From Hygrophila difformis (lineage: Eukaryota > Streptophyta > Magnoliopsida > Lamiales > Acanthaceae): a stretch of DNA of 64,000 bases. The stretch is taken from contig JAOANR010000011.1 in NCBI GenBank assembly GCA_030278955.1, positions 25,052,403 to 25,116,402 of the forward strand, given 5' to 3'. The notes beneath the pieces are model-generated. The model worked only from the letters and a program-made list of their open reading frames with translations. It searched no databases and had not been told where the DNA came from. Each line of letters starts with the position of its first letter. The first letter of the stretch is position 1. A program made the position numbers and the translations under genes. Shown piece after piece: positions 28,589 to 41,300 of the stretch.

Positions 28589-29961
28589 TTATGTCCCCAT
28601 AACTGTGGTTGCATCGTCTTGGAATAGGGTCGGGTAACGCTCCCTCATGTCTGCTTCAAACTTCCATGTTGTTTTCTCAGTTTCGTGGTTCGACCAAAGA
28701 ACCTTAACCATCCTGACGACCTTATTTCTTGTTACTGTCTCCTTCACATCAAGTATCCGTACCGGAATTTCCTCGTAGCTCAAGTCGTCATCCAATTCAA
28801 TTCCCTCCGGTTGGAGTACATGGGTCGGGTCGTGCACATACATCTTGAATTGTGATATATTGAAAACATTGTGCACTCGAGCCAGTTGTGGCGGTAAGGC
28901 TAGTCGATACGCTAGATTACCGACTCTTTCTAGAATCTCGTAAGGTCCTATATATCGAGGACTTAGCTTTCCCCGTTTGCCAAAGCGCATCACCCCCTTC
29001 ATCGGTGATATCTTTAGCATGACCTTATCTCCAACTTGAAATTCTAGGTCTTGCCGTCTCACATCGGCAATGCTTTCCTTAATCCTTTCCAACTTCTCGT
29101 CACCCGGTTGGGCGAGTTTGATCTCGTCAAGTATGGTCGATTCGACCACCATGGCATTGAGAACTTCTCTTATGGTTCCTGGGTGCACTAGCTCTAAGCT
29201 CAATCTCGCCAAGTCCTTATACAATGCCGGCGGAATTACCAGTGAGTTTGCCACTTGCTGGGTCTTCCGACTTAGGGCATCGTCTACCACGTTGGCCTTT
29301 CCTTCGTGATACGCAATTTCTAGATCGTATTCCTTTATGAGTTCCAACCACCTCCTTTGCCTTAAATTCAACCCCTTCTGAGTGAATATATACTTGACGC
29401 TCTTGTGGCCGGTGAACATTCGACACTTTCCCCATAGAGATAATGTCTCCATATCTTCAGAGCGAATACGATTGCCACCAACTTCAAGTCATGTGTCGGA
29501 TAGTTCGCTTCATGAGGTTTCAATTGACGCGATGCGTATGCGGTGACCCTCGAGTCTTGCATCAAAATGCATCCTAGAGCTTCCTTCGAAGCGTCACTGT
29601 AAACCTCGAAATCACCATCCTCAGATGGCAGTGCTAACACGGGTGTAGTGGTGAGTCGTTTCTTTAGTTCTTGAAACACGGACTCACAGTCACTAGCCCA
29701 CTCGTATTTCACTCCCTTTTTCAGTAGCTGAGTTAAGGGATGCGCGATTTTCGAGAAGTCTTTCACAAATCGCCTATAATACCCAACTAGACCAAGGAAA
29801 CTTTTTATTTCAGTTGGACGCGTCGGCGATATCCACTCGGTTATTGCCGAAACTTTCGCCGGATCCACTGAAACTCCATTGGCGGTTATTATGTGTCGAA
29901 GGAATGCTACTTCATTCAACCAAAATTCGCATTTGGACAACTTCCTGTAGAGTTGGTTCAA
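28589..29961 (-). pseudogene. Element N: pol remnant (RT end, RNase H, integrase C-terminus, chromodomain)
   Basis: Minus strand, in order: RT connection segment ([20 protein letters not shown]), RNase H ([18 protein letters not shown], then [10 protein letters not shown]), a 1-base frameshift near 29440, [20 protein letters not shown], then the integrase GPY region ([20 protein letters not shown]) and a chromodomain ([14 protein letters not shown] ... RERYPTLF). The RT catalytic YxDD half, gag and protease are absent. The integrase zinc finger and DDE core are deleted between the RNase H tail and [16 protein letters not shown]. RNase H has lost two acidic catalytic residues (HDLK for HDLE, FTGHKS for FTDHKS). 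This copy cannot move by itself. Confidence 0.92.
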
Positions 29962-30099
29962 TTAAGTGGTGTAAGGTAAAATGGAATGAGGATAAACAAA
30001 ATGGAATAAATAAAAAAAGAAATAATAAACAAAAAATCGGGGCCCGCGCGGCCTTGGCAGTTTGAAAAAAAGGCTTGCGGGGGTGGGGGTGCGCGAGCT

Positions 30100-32144
30100 T
30101 CCCCATTTCTTCCCCCCATTTCCGAACACTTCCCCAATTTCCTCCCAAATTCGACTCCCTACTTCCAAATCTCTTCAATTCCTGTCTCGTTTTCGCTAAA
30201 TAAGGTATGAATCTCCCTTCTTAACTTGTCAATTTCAGTTTCTATACCTTGGTTCGTTCGATTTCGTGACAGATTCTAAGAATTAGGGCTTATGTAGAAA
30301 TTTCTGGATTTGCTAGTTTTAGACTTGATTTATGTGATTTGGTGGATTATTGTGGTACTAGACGTTATATTCGTTGATTTGGATGTGTTTGTGTAATAAT
30401 TTGTACATGTCCTTGGTGATTTCTTGCTAGATTATGATTTTTAGAAAAACATGCATATTTGAATCTTAGTCGACAATGTAGGTATGAATTCGGGCTGATT
30501 GTTGTTGTTTAGTGCTACATTGTAGTTATTGGTTGTTGATTTGGTGTTTGTTTCAACTTTGGGCAAATTCCATAAATTTTGCAAGTGCCCTTGGAATATG
30601 GTTTATTGTGCACATGACATGCTCGATGAAATGCCACAAAGATCTCTATTCTTGTTTTGATGTGTCCTTTGTTCGGGTTACCTTCTATATGCTGAGGATA
30701 GATGACTAGGCTTCGTGTTTTGTGGATTATTCCTATCGGAAGGCTATATTGATGTTTTTCTGTGTATTCCCGCTTGTTGACTATTGTGAGAATTATAGAC
30801 TTATATTTGGTGTTGGACATTTTCATAGGATGCTGCTGTTTATGTGGGTTGTTTTGGCCTCTCTTATGTGCCCTCCGGGGCCTAAGAGGCGGGCTACTCG
30901 GCGTGATGGGGCTGGTCCTAGTTCTGTTGCTCTGGTGATGCCGGACATTGATGATGGCGAGTCCGAGGAGGAGGAGGAGCGGGGTCCGAGACTCAAGGAC
31001 CTTCCTTACGAGGAGCGTCCTCGCAGACATGATAGGCATCAGTTTGCGACGATGGCCTCTCAGGAGTTCTACTTCGACCAGCTGCGTCAGAACCGGGCTT
31101 ATGTTCCGAAGAGGGGCATCCACCCCCAGCAGGTGGACGATGACAGGGTCCAGCCCGTCTTGGATCATCTCCAGTGGACTGGGCTTGCACGCCATCCCCA
31201 GGGCATTGCTTCAGGATACCTAGCTATGGAGGTTATCGCCAACATTGGCGGTCTCGGGAAGCATAGCGACTTTTCTCGAGTCTGGGTTCGTGGTCGCTAT
31301 CTAGACTTCAGTGCTAGGGCGATCAATGTATATCTTGGTCTACCCGACGAGGGCGTTTTTCAGCCACAGCCTGAAGGTCGTATACCTCCTCCTGCGTGGG
31401 GTGCCTTATGCACCGAGGTACCACCGTGGCCCGAGTACGATAATGAGTTGCAGTTGGAGACGATGGACACTCCCTGGCGTACCCTTGCTCAGTTATGGTT
31501 AGGACGTGTCCGACCGATTAATAGGAGCCACATCGTCATAGATCATGTTTACGAGACCATTCACTTTATCGCTCGAGGCGGTAGGGTGAACGTGGGGGCT
31601 TGTATTGAGGACAACCTGAGGGGTATGCATCGAGGCCGGGGTAGCAGGGTGATCACTTATGTACATCTTATATGCGGTCTATTGCAGCGCAGGGGATCCT
31701 ACGACACCGGAGACAGACCCTTACGAGCTAGCTGCGGGTGACCATTACCTTGTTTCGCGCTACACTGCTCGACGCACCGCCTTGCGACGCAGAGCGCCTT
31801 GGGCTATACTCCGACCAGAGCCCGAAGATGGTGGTTTGATCTTGGTTGTTCCCCCCGAGCAGCCACCTCCCATAGAGCCACCTCCCGTGGTTCCACCGTA
31901 GGGTCAGGAGATGATACAGGTATTACAGATGATGCAGGAGATGCGGGTCGGGATGGATGCTGGGTTTGCAGCTGGGCAGGCTCACTACGACGCCTTGGAT
32001 GCTAGGATGGATCTATACCAGGCTCGTATGGACACGATTACTACTAGGCAGTTGGAGCAGCAGACCACCATGTCAGACATGTACACGTACATGCGACAGA
32101 TGGACGAGTACATGCGACGTCAGTTCCCACCGCCTGACCAGTGA
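30100..32144 (+). pseudogene. Antisense gene in element N: Transposase_32-like protein with coiled-coil tail
   Basis: A GC-rich gene runs opposite to its host element. A CT-rich leader ends at AAATAAG, with a GT donor at 30205 and a TTTTCATAG acceptor at 30827-30828, giving a likely 5'-UTR intron. The ORF starts at 30830 or 30866 (MCPPGPKRRATRRDGAGPSS) and runs to 31741. After an acidic segment comes a domain I read as the 'putative plant transposon protein' (Transposase_32) family: WVRGRYLDFSARAINVYLGL, then INRSHIVIDHVYETIHFIAR and VITYVHLICGLLQRRG. A frameshift near 31690 moves the frame to TPETDPYELAAGDHYLVSRY and a proline-rich stretch, a TAG at 31899-31901 follows, then a Met/Gln-rich coiled coil to 32144. 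The molecular function of this family is unknown. Confidence 0.7.
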
Positions 32145-32810
32145 TCTTACGGTCCTTTTACTGTACATGTTGTTTAGGATATATGTTACGAGTATTTCTT
32201 TTAGTTATTTGCATGTTGACTGAGACTGTATGCTTTTAACAGCTCTATGATTTCGTTATGTAGTATTACTAGTGGGTTACTGTTTGACTGTCATGCCTTA
32301 AGTGTGGGTTAAAGAACAAGTTTTTTTTTCTTCTTCTTCTTTTTTTTTTTTTTTCGGAACAGAGAACTGTTCTGTTTTTTTTTTCCAACTCAAGAGTCTA
32401 GGGTTTAGGATACCCTTGTTTGATCATTATCTCTTTATTATATCTACTTATATATTATTTATTTATTTCATTTAACAAATACTTTGTATGTTTGTTTGAT
32501 TGAGTCTCATCAAGGTATTTGAAAAATAAAGTATAAGTAATAATTTAAATATACTTGTGTAATTGATAAATGCTCGAAATTTTTATTGCTTAATAGAAAA
32601 CTTCTCTCGAGTACAAGCCATAGGAAAGGGAATAATGTACTAGCAATAGAATAAGAATAGTACTAATAGATATAGTGCATCAATATAACTCTATATCTAG
32701 AGCGAATAGGTAGGAGCATCCTCAATGGGGTCGTCTTCGTCGCTTGATATGTCGATTGGGCTGGATGGTCCAGCATCGGGAGTGGGCTCAGGGCTATGAG
32801 GAATATGTCA
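32145..32810. other. Non-coding stretch between convergent ORFs of element N
   Basis: Contains a T-rich run at 32319-32390 and, on the minus strand, an AATAAA-like poly(A) signal near 32590 downstream of the coiled-coil ORF. No gene seen. Confidence 0.5.
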
Positions 32811-33089
32811 TCAGCTAGGTTGCAGCTCCCACACCAAGTTCTCTATTTGTTCCTCTAGATTATCGTTCTTGTTTTGGAGCGCAACCACTTGAGCTTGGAG
32901 TTCAGTGACTTGGGCCTTGAGTTGGGTTATGTCATGATGATCAACTTCCCTAAGGTGTCCCAGATGGACCATGTTAGCTTCTAGCTGTCCTACCCGAGTC
33001 TTGAAATAATTTATATGCTGTTGAGATTCGAGATAGGCATTGGCTAATTTCATCATAAGGTTCACCATATTCGCATTTGGTTCAGCCAT
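32811..33089 (-). CDS. Element N: small coiled-coil ORF after the PBS
   Basis: A 92-residue ORF in the element's sense direction lies about 400 bp inside the 5' LTR. It starts MAEPNANMVNLMMKLANAYL and continues with heptad-like leucines and Gln/Glu/Asn (ITQLKAQVTELQAQVVALQN), ending in a stop before a poly(A)-like signal. It sits where gag would normally begin but has no gag domain or zinc knuckle. It could be a self-associating gag substitute or a leftover gag N-terminus; I do not recognise it. It converges with the antisense gene. Confidence 0.55.
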   Translation of the reverse strand: MAEPNANMVNLMMKLANAYLESQQHINYFKTRVGQLEANMVHLGHLREVDHHDITQLKAQVTELQAQVVALQNKNDNLEEQIENLVWELQPS

Positions 33090-33497
33090 CTAGTGTCAAC
33101 AAGACAGGCTAGAGTTAGAACATATTCCGAGCAAGGTTAGAATATGCAAAAATTTAAATCTACATATATTATGCATATGCAATCCCCCAATAAAATTAAT
33201 TTTATCCATGTGCTTTAAAAATAAATTCATACCATGGATAATAGTAATAAAAAAGTTGGACCTCTATATTGGGCCAAAATTTAGTAACTATTTGGTCTAA
33301 AAAAAATTGGGTTAAGTAAAAATTGTGGGCTAAAATTATTGGGCTCAAAAATTTGGGATTTTATAAAATTTAAGTATAGTGATTCGACAAAAAACTTAGG
33401 CTACAAATAATACTAGTGGTTTTAATAATAAGTTTGAAAATAATACTAGTTTTAAAATAATGGTTTAAAAATAATAATAGTAGCTTTATAATATTTC

Positions 33498-33511
33498 GGG
33501 CTCTGATACCA
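33498..33511 (-). promoter_or_regulatory. Element N primer-binding site (tRNA-iMet)
   Basis: The minus strand reads TGGTATCAGAGCCC three bases after the 5' LTR terminus (ACA AGT). It is complementary to the 3' end of plant initiator Met tRNA, the usual primer for these elements. This fixes N's orientation as minus. Confidence 0.9.
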
Positions 33512-33514
33512 ACT

Positions 33515-36482
33515 TGTAACACCCCGGATTTGATCACCCGGGATGCTACCGCCACACCTTCCAAGCAAGACACGACTTCATTCGAGCTCACTTGAGAGAT
33601 GCAAGGCTAATGGTATAAAATAATTTAAAACAACCAAGTCCGGAAATAATTATATTTAAAAGTAATAATAATCCATATACGATACTCGTCAAGTCTATGC
33701 ATCAGAAATATAAGTATATGCAGCAGAAATAAAATCTAGGGCCGACATGGCTAAAACACGTGTTAACAGGCCTGTATGCAGTCATATGCAGTGAATAAAA
33801 ATGTCCAAAATAAATCCCCCCGGATGTATGCTCATGCTTCATACTCTTTCATAGAAAAACATAAACAACATTTATCAGTATTAAGGAATATTGAGTAAGA
33901 CAATTCCTAGCATAGGAATAAAGGGGTTTGTGATTATTAAATTTTAAAAATCATTTTAAGCATGCATGTTTAGACAATAATAAAATCCGTAATTTCTCAT
34001 AATCAATTTAATTTAAAAACGATGATTTAAGGCATAGGCAAGAATTTAAAGACATAATTTAAAAATGCATAATTTACGACATAAATAAATAATTAAACAT
34101 TTAAATCTTTTAAATTTTCTTCCGTTAACTAAGAAGAGGACGCCACAACCAAATATCTCAAGTATCTCAAGTATCACGTTTCTCATGTATCAAGTTTCGG
34201 AAAATTGCCGAAGCAACCCGCTTATCGCGCCATACACAGTACCACTCCGGAGCCTCGAGTAATCCATTCGGATACACCCGAGAGTGTAGACTAATTTCTC
34301 AATGGCCGTTTTGGCACAATTTCACAATATATCACATTTCGTCCACTCGGGCACGAATTTCAAGATAGGGGGCACCCTGCAGAGCACTCACCCCCTACTT
34401 AACGTGGAGATCTAGCTCAGCCTAGATTAACGGGATTCATAAAAATGTTTTTATTGTTTAGACATATCTCACAAATCATGTGTTTCTCAAAAGTCGAGTT
34501 TTTCAACATTTCAACCAAGCCATTGCCACAGTTTACACCATCTCAGTTTAAAAATTCATTTTGAGGGCAAGCAACTTGAAATTTTTACAGTAGCTCAAAA
34601 ACACGCTAACGAACAATTTTCGTGTTTTAAGTTTATCAAAATTATGTGAGGAAACGAGTGAAATTTTACAACCTTTGCAAAGTATAAAATCTGCCAACTT
34701 TTTCTGAACATCGTACTGATTTTCAAAGAGTTTTTGACATAGCAAACGACCTTCAAAATTTATGAAAGTTAAGCACTTAAAAGATAGCAAAATAAACAAG
34801 TTTTATTACAGGCAAGTTATGCAAATTCATTACGGATTAAGTCAGATTAATTCAGTAATTTTGGACTTAAAATCTGTCGACTTTTTCTTCAACAACATAG
34901 TGTATTCAAAAGCGGTTTTGACTATCCAAATGTTAATAAAAATGCACGAAATTTTACACGCATGATCTCAAGACAATTATCTACAACTTTTATGTTTTCA
35001 CCAAAGATTATTTTTGACCAAAAGTGATAGAAAATTGCTCTTCAAGTTTGACCATGTAAACTGTCATGATTTTCGAAAAGTTCATGCATCACCGAAAATG
35101 TTCGACGCGGTTTGGGGTACCAACTCTTAATGAAAATGCATGAAATTTTGACACAACCTAGATTAAGATGTTAGGAACAAATCTATAGTTCGGAGTTTTT
35201 CGTTTCGGATTTTCGAAATAGGTTTTTTCGGCCAATCTCAGAAAATGCGTAAAGATTGAATCTTTTATGTCCGATTTTAGTGTTTGGATTAAAACTAATG
35301 TTTCGAACGGTTCTAAACCACCAATATTGATATGTAAGGCATTATCTTACTTAATTTTCGTCCTAGACTGTCTCGGGGTCATCCGGGCTCTAAGATTTGT
35401 CACAAACTGATCTCCTCAACACGAATCCTCCTCCTTTGGCCACAAATTCGAATCGAAAAAAGAAATCTAGAGTCAGATCAAATTTTCAGGTTCGAAAAGA
35501 TGAACGGAAACTTATGAACGACTTACCAACAATCTGGAATACCAAAATCCTTATCTCCACGCCTCCTTGTTCGGATTTGGTCGTCGGAAATTGGTCAGAA
35601 AGCAAGAATACAAGAGAATATGGGGTTTTCGGTTTGGGGAGAAGTGAAGAGAGTTTTTGAGAGAATGTGAGGAGAATGGGGCTGCTCTAGGTCGAATTTA
35701 GGATTAGGGAGCAGCCTAATATCGACCTCAATACCCTTCCATAGCCTGGGATTGAGTTACCAAAGTCAGGGGTCGAAAATAAGGTAAGAAATCATCGAAA
35801 ACCGAAAGTTGATCGTCCACTGTGGTGTGGCGCGGTCTCGGCGGGGGATCCTTCCAGACCGCGCAGCCACCGCGCGGCTCTAGGTAGGGTTGCGTCATGA
35901 GCCAGGCCATGCAATCCGTCGGGACTTTCCTCCTCTCATTCGGGTTTCTATTCTCCTACGTTCTCGGGCTCGGTTTTCCGGGTCATTCTCGAATTACGAT
36001 TTCCATCCTAAATTTTATTTCGTCTTTAATTGGTTTCGTATTCGAATTCTTGAATCCATTGAATTTAAATTCGTCGGCGTCGAATTCGTCGTCTTTCGAT
36101 TCCCGTGCAATGATTTATTTATTTAAATCATTTTTGACTTCACGGTTCTTGGAATTAAAATTCCCTTGCTCTTTGATTTTAATGCCATTTCCTTTTATCA
36201 AAAGTTTTGGGTATTATAGTCTACCCCCCTTAAGAATCAACTTCGTCCTCGAAGTTGCGCGACTTATTGTTCGATTTTTTATGGTTTAGTTGTTTGATCT
36301 TGTGTGATTGTTTGGTTATTGTTGTTTGATTATTGGTCGTTTGTTTTTTTGTGATTATTTGACTGAACCCAGAATTGAAATTTCCAAGTTGCGTACGTAC
36401 CATGTGAAGGGATCAAGTGATTACATAGTTCAAAACAATTCGAATTTGTTTATTTGGGATATAAATTATTCGGGTCGTTACA
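33515..36482 (-). mobile_element. Element N: 5' LTR
   Basis: 2968 bp, TGTAACACCCCGG ... GGGTCGTTACA on the plus strand. It aligns with 22608-24870 plus 27934-28566. It is uninterrupted and so supplies the empty site for the nested solo LTR. It carries a hairpin at 33876-33893, a GC-rich patch near 35840-35900, and inside its end a copy of another purine tract plus a 'FEDEVDS'-like tail (36219-36260), suggesting the LTR itself captured the end of an older element. The GAAGT duplication follows at 36483-36487. Confidence 0.9.
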
Positions 36483-36487
36483 GAAGT

Positions 36488-37926
36488 ACTTTCTCTTGGG
36501 TATCCAAAATCACCACGGGTAGTCTTCGTACTCCAAGCTCTCATCCAATTCTACTTCATCCGGCTGGATGATTTTTGTCGGGATTGGAATGTACTTCCTC
36601 AATTGTGATACATGGATAACGTTATGCACGTTTCCTACCTCGTTTGGCAAGTCCAAGCGGTAAGCCACCTACCCAACTCTCTTGATGATTTCGTAGGGAC
36701 CTATAAATCTGGGACACAGTTTCCCTTTCTTCCCGAATCTCCTCACACCTCTCATCGGGGAGACTCTCAAAAGTACCCAATCGTCAACTGCAAACTCGAT
36801 GTTCCTCCTTGATAAGTTTGCATAACTCTTCTGTCGGTCCTGAGTCTCTTTCATTCTGTCTCTAATTAGCCGCACCACTGTTGTGGTTTGCACAATAAGT
36901 GCAGGACCCATCTCCACTCGCTCTGACGGGTCACTCCAACACAAAGGTGTCCTAATCCTCCTTCCTACAACGCCTCAAAAAGGATCCATCCGAATACTCA
37001 TGTGATAACTGTTTTTGTAGGAGAACTCCACCAAAGGTAGGTGTTCCTCCCAAGTTCCCTGAATGTCCATTACACAAGTCCTCAACATGTCCTTCAAGGT
37101 TCTGATGGTCCTTCATTTGTCCACCAGTGTGAGGGTGCCATGCGTACTCATACTGATTTTAGTACTAAAAGCGGCTTGTAATTCTCTCCAGTACCTCAAC
37201 AAGAATCTCGAATTCCTGTCCGAAATGATCTCTTTCGGAACTCCACATCATCTAACCATGTGCCGAATGTAAGCACCAGTGAACTGTTGCATATTCCAAC
37301 TCAACTTCATAGGTACAAACACGACACTCTTAGTTAATCGGTCAACAACCACCCAATGGTATACCAACCAGTTTCTTGTCTTAGGCAGCCCTGTGCCAAA
37401 GTCCATGGAAATGGACTCGCATTTCCAAGTGGGAATCTCCAAGGGTTGCAATAACCCTGAAGGTCGCATATGTTCTGCCTTAACCTTCTAACAAGTGGGG
37501 CACTTGGATATAAACTCAGCAACTTCCCTCTTCATACCTTTCCTCCGATAACTCTGCCTCAAATTCTTGTACATATTCACTGCTCCCGGATGTACAGAGT
37601 AAGGCGTACAGTGTGCTTCCTGCAAAGTCTTTCTTTTTAACAACTGATCTTCAAAAGGCACACACAAACGGTTCCCAAACTTGATCATACCCTTGTTATG
37701 TACCAGGAATCCTTCTGCCTCTCCTTGTCGGACCTTAGCTCTCAAATGCATCATCTATTGACTCATAGCCTGGCTTAATCTGAGCTCCTCGAGTAGTCAA
37801 AGCGTCGCAATCATAGCATTCAACCTCATCTTCATACCATAGGGGATCGAAACAACGCCTTCCTTATCTAATTCTTGCCTCCATCTCCAAGGGAGAGTGA
37901 TCAAGTTCAGTACATGTCTTTTGCTG
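36488..37926 (-). pseudogene. Element H: integrase-chromodomain remnant
   Basis: Minus strand, in order: zinc-finger region (EAHCTPYSVHPGAVNMYKNL ... AEFISKCPTC), integrase core start (WKCESISMDFGTGLPKTRN, VVVDRLTKSVVFVPMKL; the first Asp of DDE is in MDFGTGLP and the second in VVDRLTKS), ALIVQTTTVVRLIRDRMKET, GPY region (FGKKGKLCPRFIGPYEIIKR) and VHNVIHVSQLRKYIP leading into the chromodomain cut by element N. Frameshifts and stops separate the pieces. The 5' part of the element is lost at a hAT-like end near 37926. Joining 36488 to 22602 across N restores continuity of the chromodomain region, which supports one element. Confidence 0.9.
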
Positions 37927-38135
37927 CTAAGATTGGGGGTGGGCATTTTTAGTAAGGTTTCGGGTACCCGGCCCGAACCCGACCTTTCGGGTTTGGGTTT
38001 CATTGGGTATCAATATTAAAAACCCGATAGATTGGGTACCCGAACGCGACACTAAATAATCGGGTCGGATATCGGGTTTTGATTTACTACCCGATCGGGT
38101 ATCGGGTACCCAATAATATATATATATATATAAAT
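37926..38135. mobile_element. hAT-like non-autonomous element end (GGGTACCCG-rich)
   Basis: Starts GGGGGTGGGCATTTTTAG, the usual start of plant hAT termini, followed by many direct and inverted copies of CGGGTACCCG/CCCGAACCCGA subterminal motifs. It ends near a TA microsatellite at 38117-38135. The far end and a duplication were not found. Confidence 0.55.
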
Positions 38136-38364
38136 AAATTATTATATTTATTGATTAAATCTTACCCATCCAAGTTTAGACTTTTCATCTTCTTTTACTT
38201 CCTCAATCCCCATAAGCCATAACTCCTCAGAAGTTACCACCATTCTTGAACAGAAGGAACTTATGAGTTACTGGCTTACTGCTTCAACAAACGAAATTCT
38301 ATCTGTTGGTTGACGTGCAGGCTGCATTCATCTGCCTTACAATTGAACCGATGGAGATTGAAGG
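38136..38364. other. No recognisable gene
   Basis: AT-rich DNA between the hAT-like end and the next LTR. Confidence 0.4.
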
Positions 38365-41300
38365 TGTAACACCCCGGTTTTGATAACCAAGGCCGGGATG
38401 CCACCGCCACACCTTCCCAAGGAAGATACGAACCATTTCGAGCTCACTTGAGAAGATGCTAAGGTTAAGTTGTACCAATATTTTAAAAAAAAATTATTTA
38501 AAACCATTCAAACAGTGCCCGAAGTTTTAAATCAGAGTTAAGTCTAACATGCATAATTTAAAAGCAGTGCGGAAGCTAAATAGGGCCAAACACGGCCAAA
38601 ACATAAGTTTGGAATTCGTAAAAAGAATTTAAAACAAGTGTGACAAGTCTTCGGAAATCCCCATCCCATATGTAAATGCAGTGCGCTAATCTTCAAATAG
38701 TCATCCTACTTTCTAGTAGAGAGGAGAGCTCTAGCTCATTAAAGCAGAAAAACACTATCTCTTTCCTTCTTTCCTCACATATGGAAGACTTTTGAATTGA
38801 TTGAAACCAATTTTCTCGATATTTTCTATTTATGTAAGATAGTAATATCATTAGGAAAAGCAACTACTAACGGAAGAAATAGGAAGCAACTACTCCAGAT
38901 AGATTGGGTATAGATTTGGGTAACTTCATTGGTGGACTAACTCATTAGGAATTTAGGAAGAAAAACCTGACTTCTTCCCATGAACAGCTGCAAGCTAGTA
39001 AGACTTCTCGATAGCTGTTAGGAGATTGATAGCTCATTAAAAGGAAGAAATAGCTACTTTTAACTACTTGCTACATTTAGCAAGGAATAAAGAAAGTTCT
39101 TTGTTGTGATTCCTATTTCTCGCATTTAGAAAGCTCCCCTGAACCCACCCGCTCTTTAGCTACAGTGAGGAAACTCTTTTCTTTACTTATTCGTTAGCTG
39201 CCTATTAGTAAGCTTGCTTTAAAGCAAATAGGATGTCTTCTATTAAAAGCATTAAATGGACTCATTTGGGCGGTACTGAGTAAGTTAATATACAACACAA
39301 CGAATGTTAGAAATTTTAGAAGAGGAAATAAAAATAGGAATTTACTTTAAAAAATGGATAATTAGTTAAAGAGAAATATTTAAATCTTACAAATCCCGAA
39401 AGATCTTTTTCAAATCTCTTTATGAACGAGAATACCCGTCCTTGGGGAATCGAACCCACAAGAACTCAAATACATTCTTTTACCATTGTTCATTATGATC
39501 GAGGACACCCGTCCTTGGCGAATCTAACCTGTAAGAACTCAATATACATCCTAGGGAATCGAACCCATAGGAGTCAACAATATCCTAGGGAATCGAACCC
39601 GCAGGAAAACATAGACCTTGGGGAATCGAACCCGCAAGGCAAGTGAAAGCAGTGACCCTATACAGACACACTCTGGAGCCCTAGATAACCCATACGGATA
39701 AATCTAGGAGTATAGAATCTTAGGATCACATAATCATATTTGTCATTTTGGCTACGAGAGGGGGTGGCCCAACGAGCTCCACCTAGTGCACTTACCCTCA
39801 AGAAATAATCAAAGCATCCCACTCGATCTTATTTCACAAGGTTTCAAAAACCAAATTTTAATCATTTTAAAATACCACACATTTCCAGAATTCATAAGTT
39901 TAAAAAATGAGTGACATTCAACTCGTAGATCACCAAAATACGCAAGATAGGATTTACCGACAAAAGTAGTACTAAGGCAGTTTTTAAAATCGCATTTGGA
40001 AACGTATTAAATCATTTTCAAAAATTCCCAAAATTTTACAGGAACTAGAACACACCAAGATGAGCATTTTTCATAGAAATAAGCATTTTCAAATTCGGAC
40101 TCTAAATGACCTATAAAAATTGATTTTCAGAACCCACTGTTCCATGAATCTTAAATTCTTCTGTCCATCCGACCACAGTTCATTAAAAAATGCATAACTA
40201 TTTCGAACGTGTTCCAAAAATCATAAAATTTTACACAGATATTCTAGACACAAAATGGAACAAATCTTATGAAGACATCAACCACGGATAACAATCATAG
40301 TGTGGACTAAATCGGAAACAAGGTCGGACTCCATAAGAACAACAAATCTGACAGCATCTTGAAACCAAATACCAGATCTGATTTTGGGGCTCAAACCATG
40401 TTCAAAAATTCTGAAAATTTTCAGAGATCATATTAGGGATATTAGAAACATTTTTTGTTTAGAAAAGGTTTTCCAAAAACATGCGGATCTAAGTCGGATT
40501 TGCAAAACAACAGAAACTATTCGATTGAAAACCCTAATTGACAGTTTTACCAACGGAAGGAGATTGGACTAGAACTCGATGGAAACTCAACCAAAACCTC
40601 TAAAAATCGACGATGCTAACTTACATTCCAACAGATTGAGATCGAAAATACTGAGATTTGAATCGTCCAAAAGTGATCTCCACCCGCAAAACAGCCTCCT
40701 ATCCCCGAATGAACCTATAATTGGATTGTTCGTAGAGATCCTTAGTGTTTAGGGCATGAATCCGATTCTAAGACCAAGGAAATGGAATGGAATCCTTAAC
40801 TAACAATTGATGAATGGTTTGAAACCTTTCAACTCGTCCAATCCCCTGAGATGATGAAGAACCACCCACAATTTCTCACCAACACTCAAATGAACTCTAA
40901 TTTTCGGATGGGTGAATGTGGTGAAGTTTTGGGGGTGTAAAGGGTTGGAATGGGAGTGTTTCTGGTTCCAATAGGTGCATTGAAGACTCTAGGTAAGTGG
41001 TGCAAGTATTATGACAGTCAATTCTCGAAAATACACCCCCTAATCCTCATCCATTCCACCAACTCCCTACATGGTTCAATGAATCCACTTAGGGTTCATG
41101 TATTCAACTTGATCCAATTTTGTGGGGTTTTAATACACTCAAAATCCATCCAAGGGGATCCCAATACATCCGTAGAAGTTTGAGACATGAATATGGATTG
41201 ATTCCATGCACCCAAGAATGAATTAAATGCTCAAACCGAGCAAAAACGCGTAGCAGCGTTTTCCTGCTGCTGGTGGCGCGCTGTTGGCGCGGTCGCGCGC

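Noticed and set aside
30515..31195. 226-codon ORF on the minus strand
   Set aside because: It is the shadow of the Transposase_32-like gene: no recognised motif, biased composition, and the plus frame carries the domain.
39441..39640. tRNA genes suggested by repeated GGGTTCGATTCCC (minus strand)
   Set aside because: No acceptor, D or anticodon arms surround the motif; the copies are a tandem minisatellite inside an LTR.
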